Positions 1-8,051 of a stretch of DNA of 64,000 nt are shown piece by piece (the first letter of the stretch is position 1; every line of letters begins with the position of its first letter). This DNA is from Okibacterium fritillariae (GTDB lineage Bacteria; Actinomycetota; Actinomycetes; Actinomycetales; Microbacteriaceae). A program made the translations under genes and the position numbers. The stretch is taken from contig NZ_FUZP01000001.1 in the NCBI RefSeq assembly GCF_900167575.1, forward strand, positions 1,922,001 to 1,986,000. The letters run 5' to 3'. The notes under the pieces are model-generated. The model was not told where the DNA came from, ran no database searches, and saw only the letters and a program-made list of their open reading frames with translations.

Positions 1-1157
1 CGGTCGGTCAAGACGCCCGGCCCGCGACCGCCGATGATGCGGGCCACGAAGAACAGCGCCAGCACGAGCACGATGAGCACGGCCGCCGTGCCGAAGCCGC
101 GCGCGATCATGTTGGGCTCGGGCGAACGCACGAAGTCGAACACCTGCAGCGGCAGCGAGATCATCGGGCCCTCGAAGGGGTTCGTGTTCATGACGGCCGT
201 GACGCCCGACGTCAGCAGCACGGGCGAGGTCTCGCCGATGCCGCGGGCGGTGCCGAGGATGACGGCCGTGACGAGTCCGGACTTCGCGGTCGGCAGCACG
301 ACGTGCCAGATGGTGCGCACGCGCGACGCGCCAAGAGCGTAGGACGCCTCACGGAGGTTGCCCGCGACGAGGCGCAGCACGACATCCGAGGCGCGGATGA
401 CGATGGGCAGCATCATGACGGTGATGGCGAGCGACGCGGCGAAACCCGAGCGCTGGTGCGTGATCAGGGTGATGATGGCGGCATAGACGAAGAGGCCCGC
501 GACGATCGAGGGCAGGGCCGTCATGGCGTCGGCGATGGTGCGCACGAACCGGGCGAACGGCCCGCCGACCTCGTTGAGGAACACGGCCGTGGTCACGCCG
601 AGCGGCACCGTGATGGCCAGCGCGATGCTGATCTGGATGAGCGTGCCGACGATGGCGTGGATGATGCCACCCATGCTCAGCGGATCGAGCGGCCCGGCGA
701 GCTCCATGGTCTGCGTGAAGAAGTTGAGGTGGGGCAGGGCCTCGCTGCCGCGCGCCAGCGTGTAGACGGCGATGAACACCAGCACCGCGAAGAGCGTGAT
801 GCCCGCGCTGTAGAGCAGCGTGGTCATGACGCGGTCGCGCACCTGCTGACGGTCGGCGCGCAGCGAGACGAGCAGGGCGTAGAGGCCGATGAAGGCGAGG
901 AACGCGACGACGCCCCAGCCGATCGCACCCGTCATGGGCGTGAACCAGCCGAAGAGCAGGCTCGCGATGGCCCCGCCCGCGAGGAGCGAGCCCAGCAGGT
1001 TGAACTTGTCGTCGATGGTGGACTGGCGGATGCGGCGGCGCTCGCCGATCTCGACACCCGTGGCATCGGGGATGAACGTGCGGGCGGGCGCGACGACCGG
1101 GTCGCGGCCCTCGTCGTCGGCTGCGACATCCGAGGGTCTGGTCAGAAGATCGCTCAC
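1..1157 (-). CDS. pstA: Phosphate ABC transporter permease PstA (3' end cut by window edge)
   Basis: Membrane subunit of the high-affinity phosphate importer, working with PstC, PstB and PstS. 385 codons are open to the window edge and the stop lies outside. The GTG start is 2 bases after the pstC stop, so the two are translationally coupled. After a polar N-terminus of about 50 residues there are several hydrophobic segments. The permease coupling loop for the ATPase is visible around residues 265-285 (EASYALGASRVRTIWHVVLP). The visible end is a last hydrophobic helix followed by GGRGPGVLTD, so only a few residues should be missing. The N-terminal extension is longer than in the E. coli protein, which is usual for actinobacteria. 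pstB is expected just outside the window. Confidence 0.93.
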   Translation of the reverse strand, partial: MSDLLTRPSDVAADDEGRDPVVAPARTFIPDATGVEIGERRRIRQSTIDDKFNLLGSLLAGGAIASLLFGWFTPMTGAIGWGVVAFLAFIGLYALLVSLRADRQQVRDRVMTTLLYSAGITLFAVLVFIAVYTLARGSEALPHLNFFTQTMELAGPLDPLSMGGIIHAIVGTLIQISIALAITVPLGVTTAVFLNEVGGPFARFVRTIADAMTALPSIVAGLFVYAAIITLITHQRSGFAASLAITVMMLPIVIRASDVVLRLVAGNLREASYALGASRVRTIWHVVLPTAKSGLVTAVILGTARGIGETSPVLLTSGVTAVMNTNPFEGPMISLPLQVFDFVRSPEPNMIARGFGTAAVLIVLVLALFFVARIIGGRGPGVLTD

Positions 1158-1159
1158 GA

Positions 1160-2221
1160 TCAGCTCGTCTCTGCGCCGGAGCGCGACCGGGCGACGATCG
1201 ACGACGCCGTGAAGTTGATGACGAGCGTGATGAGGAACAGCACGAGACCCGCAGCCATGAGTGCCGACAGTCCGAACTCGCTCGACTCGCCGTAGCGCAG
1301 GGCGATGAGGGCCGACACCGAGTTGGTGCCCGTCTTCAACACCTCCCAGTTGATGGTGAACACCGGGGAGATGATCATGTACACCGCGATCGTTTCGCCG
1401 AGCGCGCGGCCGAGGCCGAGCATCGTGCCACCGATCATGCCGCCCCGCCCGAAGGGCAGGACGACGGCCTTGATCATCCCCCAGCGGGTGGAACCGAGCG
1501 CGAATGCACCTTCGCGCTCCCCCGGCGGTGCCTGCGAGAAAGCTTCACGCATCACCGACGTCTGAGTGGGCACCACCATGAACGCCACCACGATGCCGGC
1601 GATGAACGCCGAACCCGTGAACGCGGCCGGTTCGGTGAGAGTGGTGCCCGACGCGTCATCCACGCGGAAGATCGGGATGAACGCGAGGTAGGTCGAGATC
1701 CACTGCGAGACCGGGATGATCGCGGCCTGCAAGAAAAAGGCGCCCCACAGCCCGAAGACGACACTCGGCACGGCGGCCATCAGGTCGACCATCGTGACGA
1801 GGAACTGGCGCACCTTGGGCGGCACGATCTCGGAGATCAGCAGGGCGGTTCCGAGTGCGAGCGGCACCGAGATGACCATGGCCACGAGCGCGATCGAGAA
1901 CGTGCCGAAGAGGATGGCCGCCATGCCGAACTTCTGCGTCTCGGGCGACCAGGCCTGCTCGACGAGGAACGACGGGCCCGCCACGCGCAGGGCGTCGCCG
2001 GCGCGCACGGCCAGGAAGAGGCCCACGAGCAGCATGATGCCGACGGTCGTGGCGCCGGCCGAGTAGCCGACGATGCGGAGCGCCTGGTCGGGGCCGGAGA
2101 GGGCCGTGGCGAGGGAGCGGCGGCCGGACGCCTTGCTGGGCGTGCCGGCCACCAGCACGTCGGTGCGGGCGTCGGCCAGCAGCACCTCTTCGATGGTGAC
2201 GAAGTCGTCGTCTCGTTTCAT
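1160..2221 (-). CDS. pstC: Phosphate ABC transporter permease PstC
   Basis: First permease of the Pst phosphate importer, 353 residues. The start is placed at MKRDDDFVTIEEV. The reading frame stays open further upstream, but that sequence overlaps the kinase gene and is low-complexity shadow. The N-terminus of about 60 residues is cytoplasmic, followed by hydrophobic helices (first one about VGIMLLVGLFLAV). The EAA-type loop reads EGAFALGSTRWGMIKAVVLP, and TMLGLGRALGETIAVYM is typical PstC. It precedes pstA by 2 nt. The upstream neighbour is a Ser/Thr kinase gene, not pstS, with only 142 nt between, so the binding protein must be encoded elsewhere. No convincing PHO box was seen in that gap. 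Confidence 0.93.
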   Translation of the reverse strand: MKRDDDFVTIEEVLLADARTDVLVAGTPSKASGRRSLATALSGPDQALRIVGYSAGATTVGIMLLVGLFLAVRAGDALRVAGPSFLVEQAWSPETQKFGMAAILFGTFSIALVAMVISVPLALGTALLISEIVPPKVRQFLVTMVDLMAAVPSVVFGLWGAFFLQAAIIPVSQWISTYLAFIPIFRVDDASGTTLTEPAAFTGSAFIAGIVVAFMVVPTQTSVMREAFSQAPPGEREGAFALGSTRWGMIKAVVLPFGRGGMIGGTMLGLGRALGETIAVYMIISPVFTINWEVLKTGTNSVSALIALRYGESSEFGLSALMAAGLVLFLITLVINFTASSIVARSRSGAETS

Positions 2222-2363
2222 GAGCACTTTCGGTGGGGGGTGTTCGGTGTTCCGGCATCGCGCCGCATGCACACGATCCGGTCGTTCGGTGAACGGCGGG
2301 CGTCGCAGAGGTGAAGGAGCCATTGCCCCGAGACGAGGAACAGGCGCGTGAGGCCCGGAAACA

Positions 2364-4286
2364 TCAGCCTCGTCCCCCGCTTTGGGGTGGTGCCTGGGCG
2401 CCGGATGTCGGAGCCGTCGTGGCGGGCGGGTTCGCCGGCTTGGGGGTGCCCGGGTTGGCGGGGGTCGTCGGGGACGTGCCCGGTTGGGTGCCGGGCTGTG
2501 TGCCCGCCCCTGGCACGCTGTGACCCACGATGAGGCGGATGACCGAGCCCGTCGTCTCGCGCATCCCCTCGCCCGGCGACGCCTCGAGCACGATGTCGGC
2601 CTGCGCGGGCGAAGTGACGGCGCGGCTGTCGAGGCGCACGGCGAAACCCGCGGCCTGCAACGCCTGCACGGCGGCCTGCGAGGTGAGGCCCGTGACGGGC
2701 GGCACGGCGTTCGATCCGGAGGCGACGACGAGGTCGATGGCCGTTCCCTCGGGCACGGCCGCACCCGACGGCGATCCCGACGAGAGCACAGCGTCGGCGG
2801 CGAGCGGCGAATCCTGCCGCGAGATCGCTCCGGGAAGAAGCCCGGCGGCCGTCAGCAGGCGTTCGGCGGCGGCCAGCGAGACCCCGGCCAGTTCGGGGAC
2901 GGTCGCGGTGGCGGCGGGCGCCGGGGCAGACAGATCGGATGGCAGGGGCGCGGGTGTCGACGCACTCGGCGCGGGTGCGGGGGCTGCCGTGGCGCTCGGG
3001 GCCGGCGTCTCCCCCGCCTCCGAGGACGACGGCGCCCCCGTTGCCGCACCCACCCAGATCGCGGTGACGGTGGCGAGCACCACGAGACCGGCCACCCACG
3101 GCCAGAGCGGGCGGCCCGTGTCGTCGGGTTCGGCCGCCGCCGCCGTGGCGTCGAGGGGTCGGGCGGGCGTTCGGAAGGCGGTCGTCGTGGCAGCGGCGCC
3201 GGCGACCGCGCCGCCGAGACCAGCCGCCGCGCCCGGCAATCGCTTCGTGACCGAGGAATCCGCTGCACCCGGTGCACTTCGTGCACTCTGTGCACTCTGT
3301 GCACCCGGTGCGCCCGCCCAGCCGCGCCGCACGCGGATGCGCTCGAGGGCCTCGGCGAAAGCCTCCGCACTCTGCCACCGGTCGTCGGGGTGTTTGGCCA
3401 GGCCGCGCACGACGACGCGGTCGACCTCGCCGGGGATGCGGGAGTTCTCGGCCGACGGCACGGGCGGGAGCGCCTCCCGATGGGCCGCCATGGTGCGTTC
3501 GGGGGTGGGCCTGACGTAGGGGGCGTGTCCGAGGAGGGCGAAGAAGAGCACGGCCGACAGCTGGTAGACGTCACCGCGTTCGTCGACGGGGGCGGCGATG
3601 GATTGTTCGGGCGAGACGTACTCGGCGTTGCCCAGGACGCCGTGCGGGGCATCCGGGTCGGCGCTGGAGCGCAGCACGTCGCTGCCGGTCGAGGGTCTGC
3701 CCGGGGCGTCAGCGAGGCCGAAGTCGATCAGGCTCACGTCGAGCGTGCCGTCGGCGCGGCGGTGCACGAGCACGTTGGCGGGCGAGATGTCGCGGTGCAC
3801 GAGTCCGGTGGCGTGCACGGCGGCCGTGGCGCGGGCGAGGTCGGCGGCGAGCGCCAGCGCGTCGGGCACCGTGAAGGGTCCGTCTTCGTTCACCGTCTCG
3901 ACGAGTGAGCGTCCCTCGCGGAAGGGGAAGGCGATCCAGGCGCGCTCCTCGTCGTCCGACCGGTGCACGCCCGTGGCGATGGCCGACACCACTCCCGGGT
4001 GGCTGAGCCCCTCGGTCGCGCGGGCCTCGGCGAAGAACGCCTCCCTCAGCGCCTCGTCGGCCGACAAGCGCGGGTGCAGCACTTTGAGCGCTACGCGGGG
4101 TGCGAAGTTCGGTGACGCAGCGCCGCCGTTCTCCGCGCGGCTGGCTTGGTCGGTGCCGGCCTGGTCGGTGCCGGCCTGATCTGTGCCCGCCTGATCGGTG
4201 CCGGTCTGGTCGGTCGCGGCATACACGGATGCCGAGCCGCCCGTTCCGAGCAACTCCCCCAGCTTCCAGCGCCCCGACAGCAACAC
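2364..4286 (-). CDS. PASTA-domain Ser/Thr protein kinase
   Basis: Membrane Ser/Thr kinase of the PknB type, 640 residues from a GTG start 2 nt after the upstream stop. The kinase domain shows the glycine loop GTGGSASV (residues 14-21), Lys68 in VALKV, the catalytic loop HRDISPANV near residue 163, DFG, and SPEQ in place of APE. HRDISPAN has Ser where most kinases have Lys (HRDxKPxN). A transmembrane helix lies near residues 395-415, and two PASTA repeats (about 460-525 and 525-595) face outside, where the family binds peptidoglycan fragments or lipid II. A five-copy TDQAG-type repeat (residues 26-50) sits between the glycine loop and the ATP lysine, an unusual position. The C-terminus is Pro/Thr rich. 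Its position directly before pstCA is notable; activity despite the HRDIS change is inferred. Confidence 0.9.
   Translation of the reverse strand: MLLSGRWKLGELLGTGGSASVYAATDQTGTDQAGTDQAGTDQAGTDQASRAENGGAASPNFAPRVALKVLHPRLSADEALREAFFAEARATEGLSHPGVVSAIATGVHRSDDEERAWIAFPFREGRSLVETVNEDGPFTVPDALALAADLARATAAVHATGLVHRDISPANVLVHRRADGTLDVSLIDFGLADAPGRPSTGSDVLRSSADPDAPHGVLGNAEYVSPEQSIAAPVDERGDVYQLSAVLFFALLGHAPYVRPTPERTMAAHREALPPVPSAENSRIPGEVDRVVVRGLAKHPDDRWQSAEAFAEALERIRVRRGWAGAPGAQSAQSARSAPGAADSSVTKRLPGAAAGLGGAVAGAAATTTAFRTPARPLDATAAAAEPDDTGRPLWPWVAGLVVLATVTAIWVGAATGAPSSSEAGETPAPSATAAPAPAPSASTPAPLPSDLSAPAPAATATVPELAGVSLAAAERLLTAAGLLPGAISRQDSPLAADAVLSSGSPSGAAVPEGTAIDLVVASGSNAVPPVTGLTSQAAVQALQAAGFAVRLDSRAVTSPAQADIVLEASPGEGMRETTGSVIRLIVGHSVPGAGTQPGTQPGTSPTTPANPGTPKPANPPATTAPTSGAQAPPQSGGRG
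4146..4220 (+). repeat. 15-bp tandem repeat inside the kinase gene, five copies
   Basis: Five consecutive imperfect 15-bp units related to CTGGTCGGTGCCGGC on the + strand. Read on the minus strand they give TDQTG/TDQAG pentapeptides between the glycine loop and the ATP-binding lysine of the kinase. All units are in frame, so copy-number change would lengthen or shorten the loop without breaking the gene. Confidence 0.9.
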
Positions 4287-4288
4287 GA

Positions 4289-4921
4289 CTAGGCAGATCC
4301 GACGAGGGTGGCCGCGGCGGAGCCGGGTGAGCGCGCGATCGCGGCCGTGGCGATGAGCTGCACGGCGGCGGCCGCGGATTCGCTGTTGGCGGCCGCTCCC
4401 CCGTACCACCGGCCGCAGGTCAGCACGACGACCCCGCGGGAGGCGGCCACCCAGCCGCGCATGCCGGGACGCGGGCCGAGCACGAGCGTCACGTCGAGGT
4501 CATCGGCGGTGTTCTGCAGCTGCACCGCGTGACGTTCGGCGTCGGCGATGGTGCGATAGAGGTGGGCGCTGCGGGCAAGCTCGCGGTTGTTGGGGGCGAG
4601 GAGGCGCCAGACGACGGCGGGTTCGGCGAGCGCGCGGGCAGCCTTCGTCCGGGCGTCGGCCTGACTGCGTGCGTCGAGCGGGGCGCGTGCGTCGAGCTGA
4701 CTGCGGGGGTCGAGCTGCGCACGGGCGTCGAGCTGCGCACGGGCGTCGGGCTGCGACATCCCCCGCGCAGTCGTCGTGCCGAGCGACTCGGGGGCGTCGC
4801 CGGAGCGCGGGGCCCGAGCATCCACGCCGTCGAGTTCTGATTGGAACCTCGACCAGGCAGCGAGCATGGGGTCGGTGCGTGCGGCGAACGACGTGAATAC
4901 GATGCGAGCGCCTGGCGCCAT
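4289..4921 (-). CDS. Hypothetical protein with DUF1508/YegP-like stretch
   Basis: 210 residues of unknown function. No signal peptide or membrane helix. Residues about 45-90 are a low-complexity hexapeptide repeat (LDARAQ/LDPRSQ/LDARAP). After it comes WRLLAPNNRELARSAHLYR, then a stretch of A/V-rich helix, which resembles the YegP/DUF1508 pattern (W-x-L-x-x-x-N-x-x-x-L-x-x-S). The C-terminus VVVLTCGRWYGGAAANSESA may be a second, degraded copy. The stop is 2 nt before the kinase GTG, so the two genes are probably co-transcribed and coupled. The DUF1508 link is a weak pattern match by eye. Confidence 0.65.
   Translation of the reverse strand: MAPGARIVFTSFAARTDPMLAAWSRFQSELDGVDARAPRSGDAPESLGTTTARGMSQPDARAQLDARAQLDPRSQLDARAPLDARSQADARTKAARALAEPAVVWRLLAPNNRELARSAHLYRTIADAERHAVQLQNTADDLDVTLVLGPRPGMRGWVAASRGVVVLTCGRWYGGAAANSESAAAAVQLIATAAIARSPGSAAATLVGSA
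4653..4752 (+). repeat. 18-bp tandem repeat inside the hypothetical gene
   Basis: Five to six in-frame 18-bp units related to GCGTCGAGCTGCGCACGG. The last complete units are nearly identical and the outer ones are diverged. They encode the LDARAQ-type hexapeptides. Confidence 0.85.
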
Positions 4922-5254
4922 GACTCCCCCGGGGCGAGTGGGAACGAACGAGAATCCGGGCGTCGGGCGCGCGGTGGATGACCGGCCGGAGCGGCTGCGC
5001 TTCGGCCCGTGTTCGCACTCTCGGGCTCACAGGTTGCGCATAGACGACCGAAAGGTGAAGGCGACGTGTCCGGAATATGAGCGGTCGTGCGGCCGTGTCA
5101 CCCGTTCGGGAGCGGGCGTGTCCCCCGTTGGGGAGCAACAGTGTAGATCGTCTTCCCGCGAGAATCACTCCCTTGTCGGGGAGGAGAAGCGCTTCTACAT
5201 TCGGTGGAACGGCATTGGCGCCCGTGCGCCGCCACAGCACACCCAGGAGAACCC
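4922..5254. other. Divergent intergenic region
   Basis: 333 nt between the hypothetical/kinase operon (leftward) and the sugar permease operon (rightward). The right part holds the promoter and operator listed separately. The left part must hold the leftward promoter, but none could be assigned. GC-rich inverted words occur around 5098-5135 (CCCGTTCGGGAGCGGG and similar) without a clear terminator. No gene or structured RNA was recognised. Confidence 0.6.
5173..5201 (+). promoter_or_regulatory. Promoter with LacI-type operator in the spacer
   Basis: A -35-like TTGTCG (5173-5178), a 17-bp spacer and a -10-like TACATT (5196-5201) precede the permease operon start at 5255. The spacer contains the perfect 12-bp palindrome AGAAGCGCTTCT (5185-5196), centred on CG as in LacI-family operators. 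A repressor there would block RNA polymerase directly. The promoter elements match consensus only partly; the palindrome is certain and its role is inferred. Confidence 0.6.
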
Positions 5255-6286
5255 ATGACGGTCGTCACACCGAAGACCAACCCGACCGGCGACGATCCGA
5301 CCGGCCCGGACGGTGAGAGCGCCTCGCCGAGCACCCCCGGTCGCCCCGGCGGACGCCGCACGGCCAAGAAACCGAAACCGCATCGCGATCGCTACGACCG
5401 GCGCGAAGCCCTCTCAGGTTACCTGTTCATCGCCCCCTGGGTGATCGGCTTCCTCATCTTCACGGTCGGCGCCATGGCCTACAGCCTGGTCATCTCGTTC
5501 AGCCGCTACAACCTGGCGGCCAACACCTCCACGCCCGTGGGCTTCGCGAACTACCAGGCCCTCTTCTCCGACCCCAAGGTGGGTGTCTCACTCGCCAACA
5601 CGCTCTTCTACGCCGTCATGGCGGTTCCGCTCGAGATCGCCTTCGCGCTCGTGCTCGCCCTGCTGCTCGACAAGGTCGGCCGGGGCGCGGGGTTCTTCCG
5701 CACCCTCTACTACCTGCCCAAGATGACGCCCACCGTGGCGACGGCCGCCGTGTTCCTCCTCCTGCTGAACGGCAACACGGGAGCGATCAACCAGTTCCTC
5801 GGCATCTTCGGCATCGAGGGGCCGCAGTGGCTCATCGACCCCGCCTGGGTCAAGCCGTCGATCGTGATCATGACACTGTGGGGCGTGGCCGGAACCATGG
5901 TCATCTTCCTCGCGGCGCTGAAGAACGTGCCGCGCGAACTCTATGAGGTGGCCTCGCTCGACGGCGCCGGCCCCATCCGAACGTTCTTCCGCATCACGAT
6001 GCCCATGATCTCGGGCGCCATCTTCTTCAACGTCATCGTGCTGACGATCGCCGCGTTCCAGGTCTTCGACCAGGCGTACCTGCTGTTCTGGCGCGACCAG
6101 TCGAGCTCGTCGCCCGAATCGTCGCTCTTCTACGCCGTCTACCTGTTCCAGCAGGCGTTCCGCCAGTTCAACTTCGGATTCGCCGCCGCCATGGCCTGGC
6201 TGCTGTTCGTCATCATCCTGCTCATCACGCTCGTGCAGGTGAAATTCGGCAACCGATTCGTCTATTACGAGGGAGATGACCGCTGA
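5255..6286 (+). CDS. CUT1 sugar ABC transporter permease (MalF/UgpA type)
   Basis: 343-residue inner-membrane permease of a carbohydrate importer. The start is the ATG with AGGAGA four bases upstream. The frame is open further 5' but lacks coding character. A charged, proline-rich N-terminus of about 50 residues is followed by six or so hydrophobic helices. The first is GYLFIAPWVIGFLIFTVGAM. The ATPase-coupling EAA loop reads EVASLDGAGPIRTFFRITMP. Its stop overlaps the next permease start by one base (TGATG). No binding protein or ATPase is encoded beside it. In actinobacteria a shared ATPase (MsiK type) encoded elsewhere is normal, but the missing binding protein is not. Substrate unknown. 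Confidence 0.92.
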   Translation: MTVVTPKTNPTGDDPTGPDGESASPSTPGRPGGRRTAKKPKPHRDRYDRREALSGYLFIAPWVIGFLIFTVGAMAYSLVISFSRYNLAANTSTPVGFANYQALFSDPKVGVSLANTLFYAVMAVPLEIAFALVLALLLDKVGRGAGFFRTLYYLPKMTPTVATAAVFLLLLNGNTGAINQFLGIFGIEGPQWLIDPAWVKPSIVIMTLWGVAGTMVIFLAALKNVPRELYEVASLDGAGPIRTFFRITMPMISGAIFFNVIVLTIAAFQVFDQAYLLFWRDQSSSSPESSLFYAVYLFQQAFRQFNFGFAAAMAWLLFVIILLITLVQVKFGNRFVYYEGDDR

Positions 6287-7278
6287 TGAGCGTCACCCAG
6301 CCCAGTTCGGATGCCGCCAAGCTCGCCGCCGGTGCGCTCGCCGATCCCGCACTCGCCCAGAACGCCGGGCCCGAGACATCCCGAAACGACCGTCATCGTC
6401 GCCGCCCTCGCCTGACCGGCCCCCGCCGCAGCGGCCCGCAGACCCTCGTCGGCCGCCTGCTGCTCGGAGCCGTGCTCGTCATCTTCGCGCTGCTGTTCCT
6501 CTACCCGTTCGTGTGGCTTCTCGCGGCCAGCCTCAAGCCGCGCGGCGAAGTCTTCGATAACGCGCTCATTCCCAAAACCCTCACGTTCGACAACTACGCC
6601 GAGGTGTGGAACCAGCTGCCGCTGCTCAACTGGCTCGGCAACTCGCTCATCATCGCGCTGCTCGCCGCGGGCCTCGTCGCCCTCTCGAGCTCGGTCGTGG
6701 CGTTCGGTTTCGCCTATTTCCGCTTTCCGGGCCGCGGCCTGCTCTTCGGCCTGGTGCTCGCCACCATGATGCTGCCGGGCGCCGTCACGATGATCCCCCA
6801 GTACCTCATCTGGAAGGAGCTCGGCCTCATCGGCACGTGGGTGCCGCTCTTCGGCATGAACCTGTTCGGGTCGGCGTTCTACATCTTCCTGCAGCGGCAG
6901 TTCTACTTGGGCCTGCCGCGTGAGCTGTTCGAGGCCGCCCGGCTCGACGGGGCGTCGAATTGGCAGCTGTTCACACGCATCGCCATGCCCCTCAGCATCC
7001 CGTCGTTCATCATCGTGTTCATCTTCGAGTTCCAGGCGTCGTGGAACAATCTGCAGGCCGCGCTCATCTACCTCAACGCGGGCTCGGTCGAGCAGTTCAC
7101 GGCACCCCTCGGGCTCGCCTATGCCATGACCAAGTACTCGCCGACGAACGGCGGCCAGGGCGACTACCAATACGTGATGGTTGCGGCTCTGCTCATCACT
7201 CTGCCGATGCTCATCATCTTCTCGTTCGGGCAGCGCTACTTCGTCGAGGGCATCGCCACGCAGGGGCGCAAGGGATGA
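6286..7278 (+). CDS. CUT1 sugar ABC transporter permease (MalG/UgpE type)
   Basis: 330-residue partner of the preceding permease. A polar N-terminus of about 55 residues is followed by the typical first helix (LLLGAVLVIFALLFLYPFVW) and the motif LLAASLKPRGEVFDN seen at this place in MalG relatives. The EAA loop is EAARLDGASNWQLFTRIAMP. The C-terminus RYFVEGIATQGRKG is the usual ending of this subgroup. It overlaps the upstream gene by 1 nt and the downstream phosphoesterase by 4 nt, so all three form one transcriptional unit. Confidence 0.93.
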   Translation: MSVTQPSSDAAKLAAGALADPALAQNAGPETSRNDRHRRRPRLTGPRRSGPQTLVGRLLLGAVLVIFALLFLYPFVWLLAASLKPRGEVFDNALIPKTLTFDNYAEVWNQLPLLNWLGNSLIIALLAAGLVALSSSVVAFGFAYFRFPGRGLLFGLVLATMMLPGAVTMIPQYLIWKELGLIGTWVPLFGMNLFGSAFYIFLQRQFYLGLPRELFEAARLDGASNWQLFTRIAMPLSIPSFIIVFIFEFQASWNNLQAALIYLNAGSVEQFTAPLGLAYAMTKYSPTNGGQGDYQYVMVAALLITLPMLIIFSFGQRYFVEGIATQGRKG

Positions 7279-7808
7279 CGCGCCACACGCTCCTGCTCAT
7301 CAGCGACACGCATATTCCGGCCCGGGCCCCGCGGTTGCCGCGCGCCGTCGTCGAGGCGATCGCCGAGGTCGACCTCGTCGTGCACGCCGGCGACTGGGTG
7401 GATGTCGCAACCCTCGACGTGCTCGAACACCTCTCGCCGCGCTTTGTCGGCGTGTATGGCAACAACGACCACGGCGAGCTGCGCGAACGGTTGCCCGAGG
7501 TGGCGCGCTTCGAGCTCGACGAGCTTCGATTCGCGGTCATCCACGAGACGGGGGCGGCGACGGGGCGCGAGAAGCGAGCGGATGTCGCGTTCCCCGATGT
7601 CGATGTGCTCATCTTCGGGCACAGCCATATCCCCTGGGACTCCGTGTCGCCGCGCGGCATGCGGCTGTTGAACCCCGGGTCGCCCACCGATCGTCGTCGG
7701 CAGCCGCGGTGCACCCTGATGATTGTGACCGTCGAGGACGGGGTGCTCAGCGAGGTCGAGGTGCGCACTGTCGAGCGGGATTTCAGCGCCGAGGTGACCG
7801 CGCGCTGA
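7275..7808 (+). CDS. YfcE/MJ0936-type metallophosphoesterase
   Basis: 177-residue calcineurin-like phosphoesterase with all metal-binding blocks in order: SDTHIP (residues 10-15), HAGDW, GNNDH and GHSHIP, with NPGSPTDRR near the end as in YfcE-type phosphodiesterases. Relatives hydrolyse phosphodiester or phosphomonoester bonds with two metal ions in the cytoplasm. It overlaps the permease gene by 4 nt (ATGA). This suggests it could act on the imported substrate, for example a glycerophosphodiester-like sugar, but that is only inferred from the operon. Confidence 0.88.
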   Translation: MTRHTLLLISDTHIPARAPRLPRAVVEAIAEVDLVVHAGDWVDVATLDVLEHLSPRFVGVYGNNDHGELRERLPEVARFELDELRFAVIHETGAATGREKRADVAFPDVDVLIFGHSHIPWDSVSPRGMRLLNPGSPTDRRRQPRCTLMIVTVEDGVLSEVEVRTVERDFSAEVTAR

Positions 7809-7857
7809 TCGCCGCACCCCGAGGGCAGTCGCCGGTGCCCTCGCCGCCACCGTTGCC

Positions 7858-7887
7858 GTAGTCGTAGCCGTAGCCGTAGCCGTAGCC
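7858..7887 (+). repeat. Short 6-bp tandem repeat (GTAGCC)
   Basis: One GTAGTC and four perfect GTAGCC units between the phosphoesterase and the LuxR gene. On the minus strand one frame would read as alternating Gly-Tyr, but no convincing start or gene surrounds it. Confidence 0.8.
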
Positions 7888-7973
7888 GGCGCCGGCGCTC
7901 ACGCCATCGCTGTGCGGGCTCGTGACGTCGAACGCGCCGGATGTTTCGTTTGCAACACGCTTCCCCCGAATGG

Positions 7974-8003
7974 GTGACACGGGTTTGTAAGGATGGGTAA
8001 CAT
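7974..8003 (+). promoter_or_regulatory. Candidate promoter of the LuxR-type gene
   Basis: GTGACA (7974-7979), an 18-bp spacer and TAACAT (7998-8003) lie 49 nt before the start at 8052. Both hexamers match the vegetative consensus in four or five positions. No experimental support. Confidence 0.4.
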
Positions 8004-8051
8004 ACCGGGAACGGTGGCGGGCACCGGGTTCACGACACGATCGGGGCTCAG

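Noticed and set aside
303-1295. Long plus-strand frame opposite pstA/pstC
   Set aside because: Its product is an Asp/Glu/Arg/Gly-rich shadow typical of the reverse strand of GC-rich genes; the minus strand encodes clear PstA and PstC motifs.
2218-3378. Minus-strand frame overlapping the kinase C-terminus and the pstC leader
   Set aside because: Arg/Gly-rich shadow in another frame of the kinase gene, with no recognisable domain.
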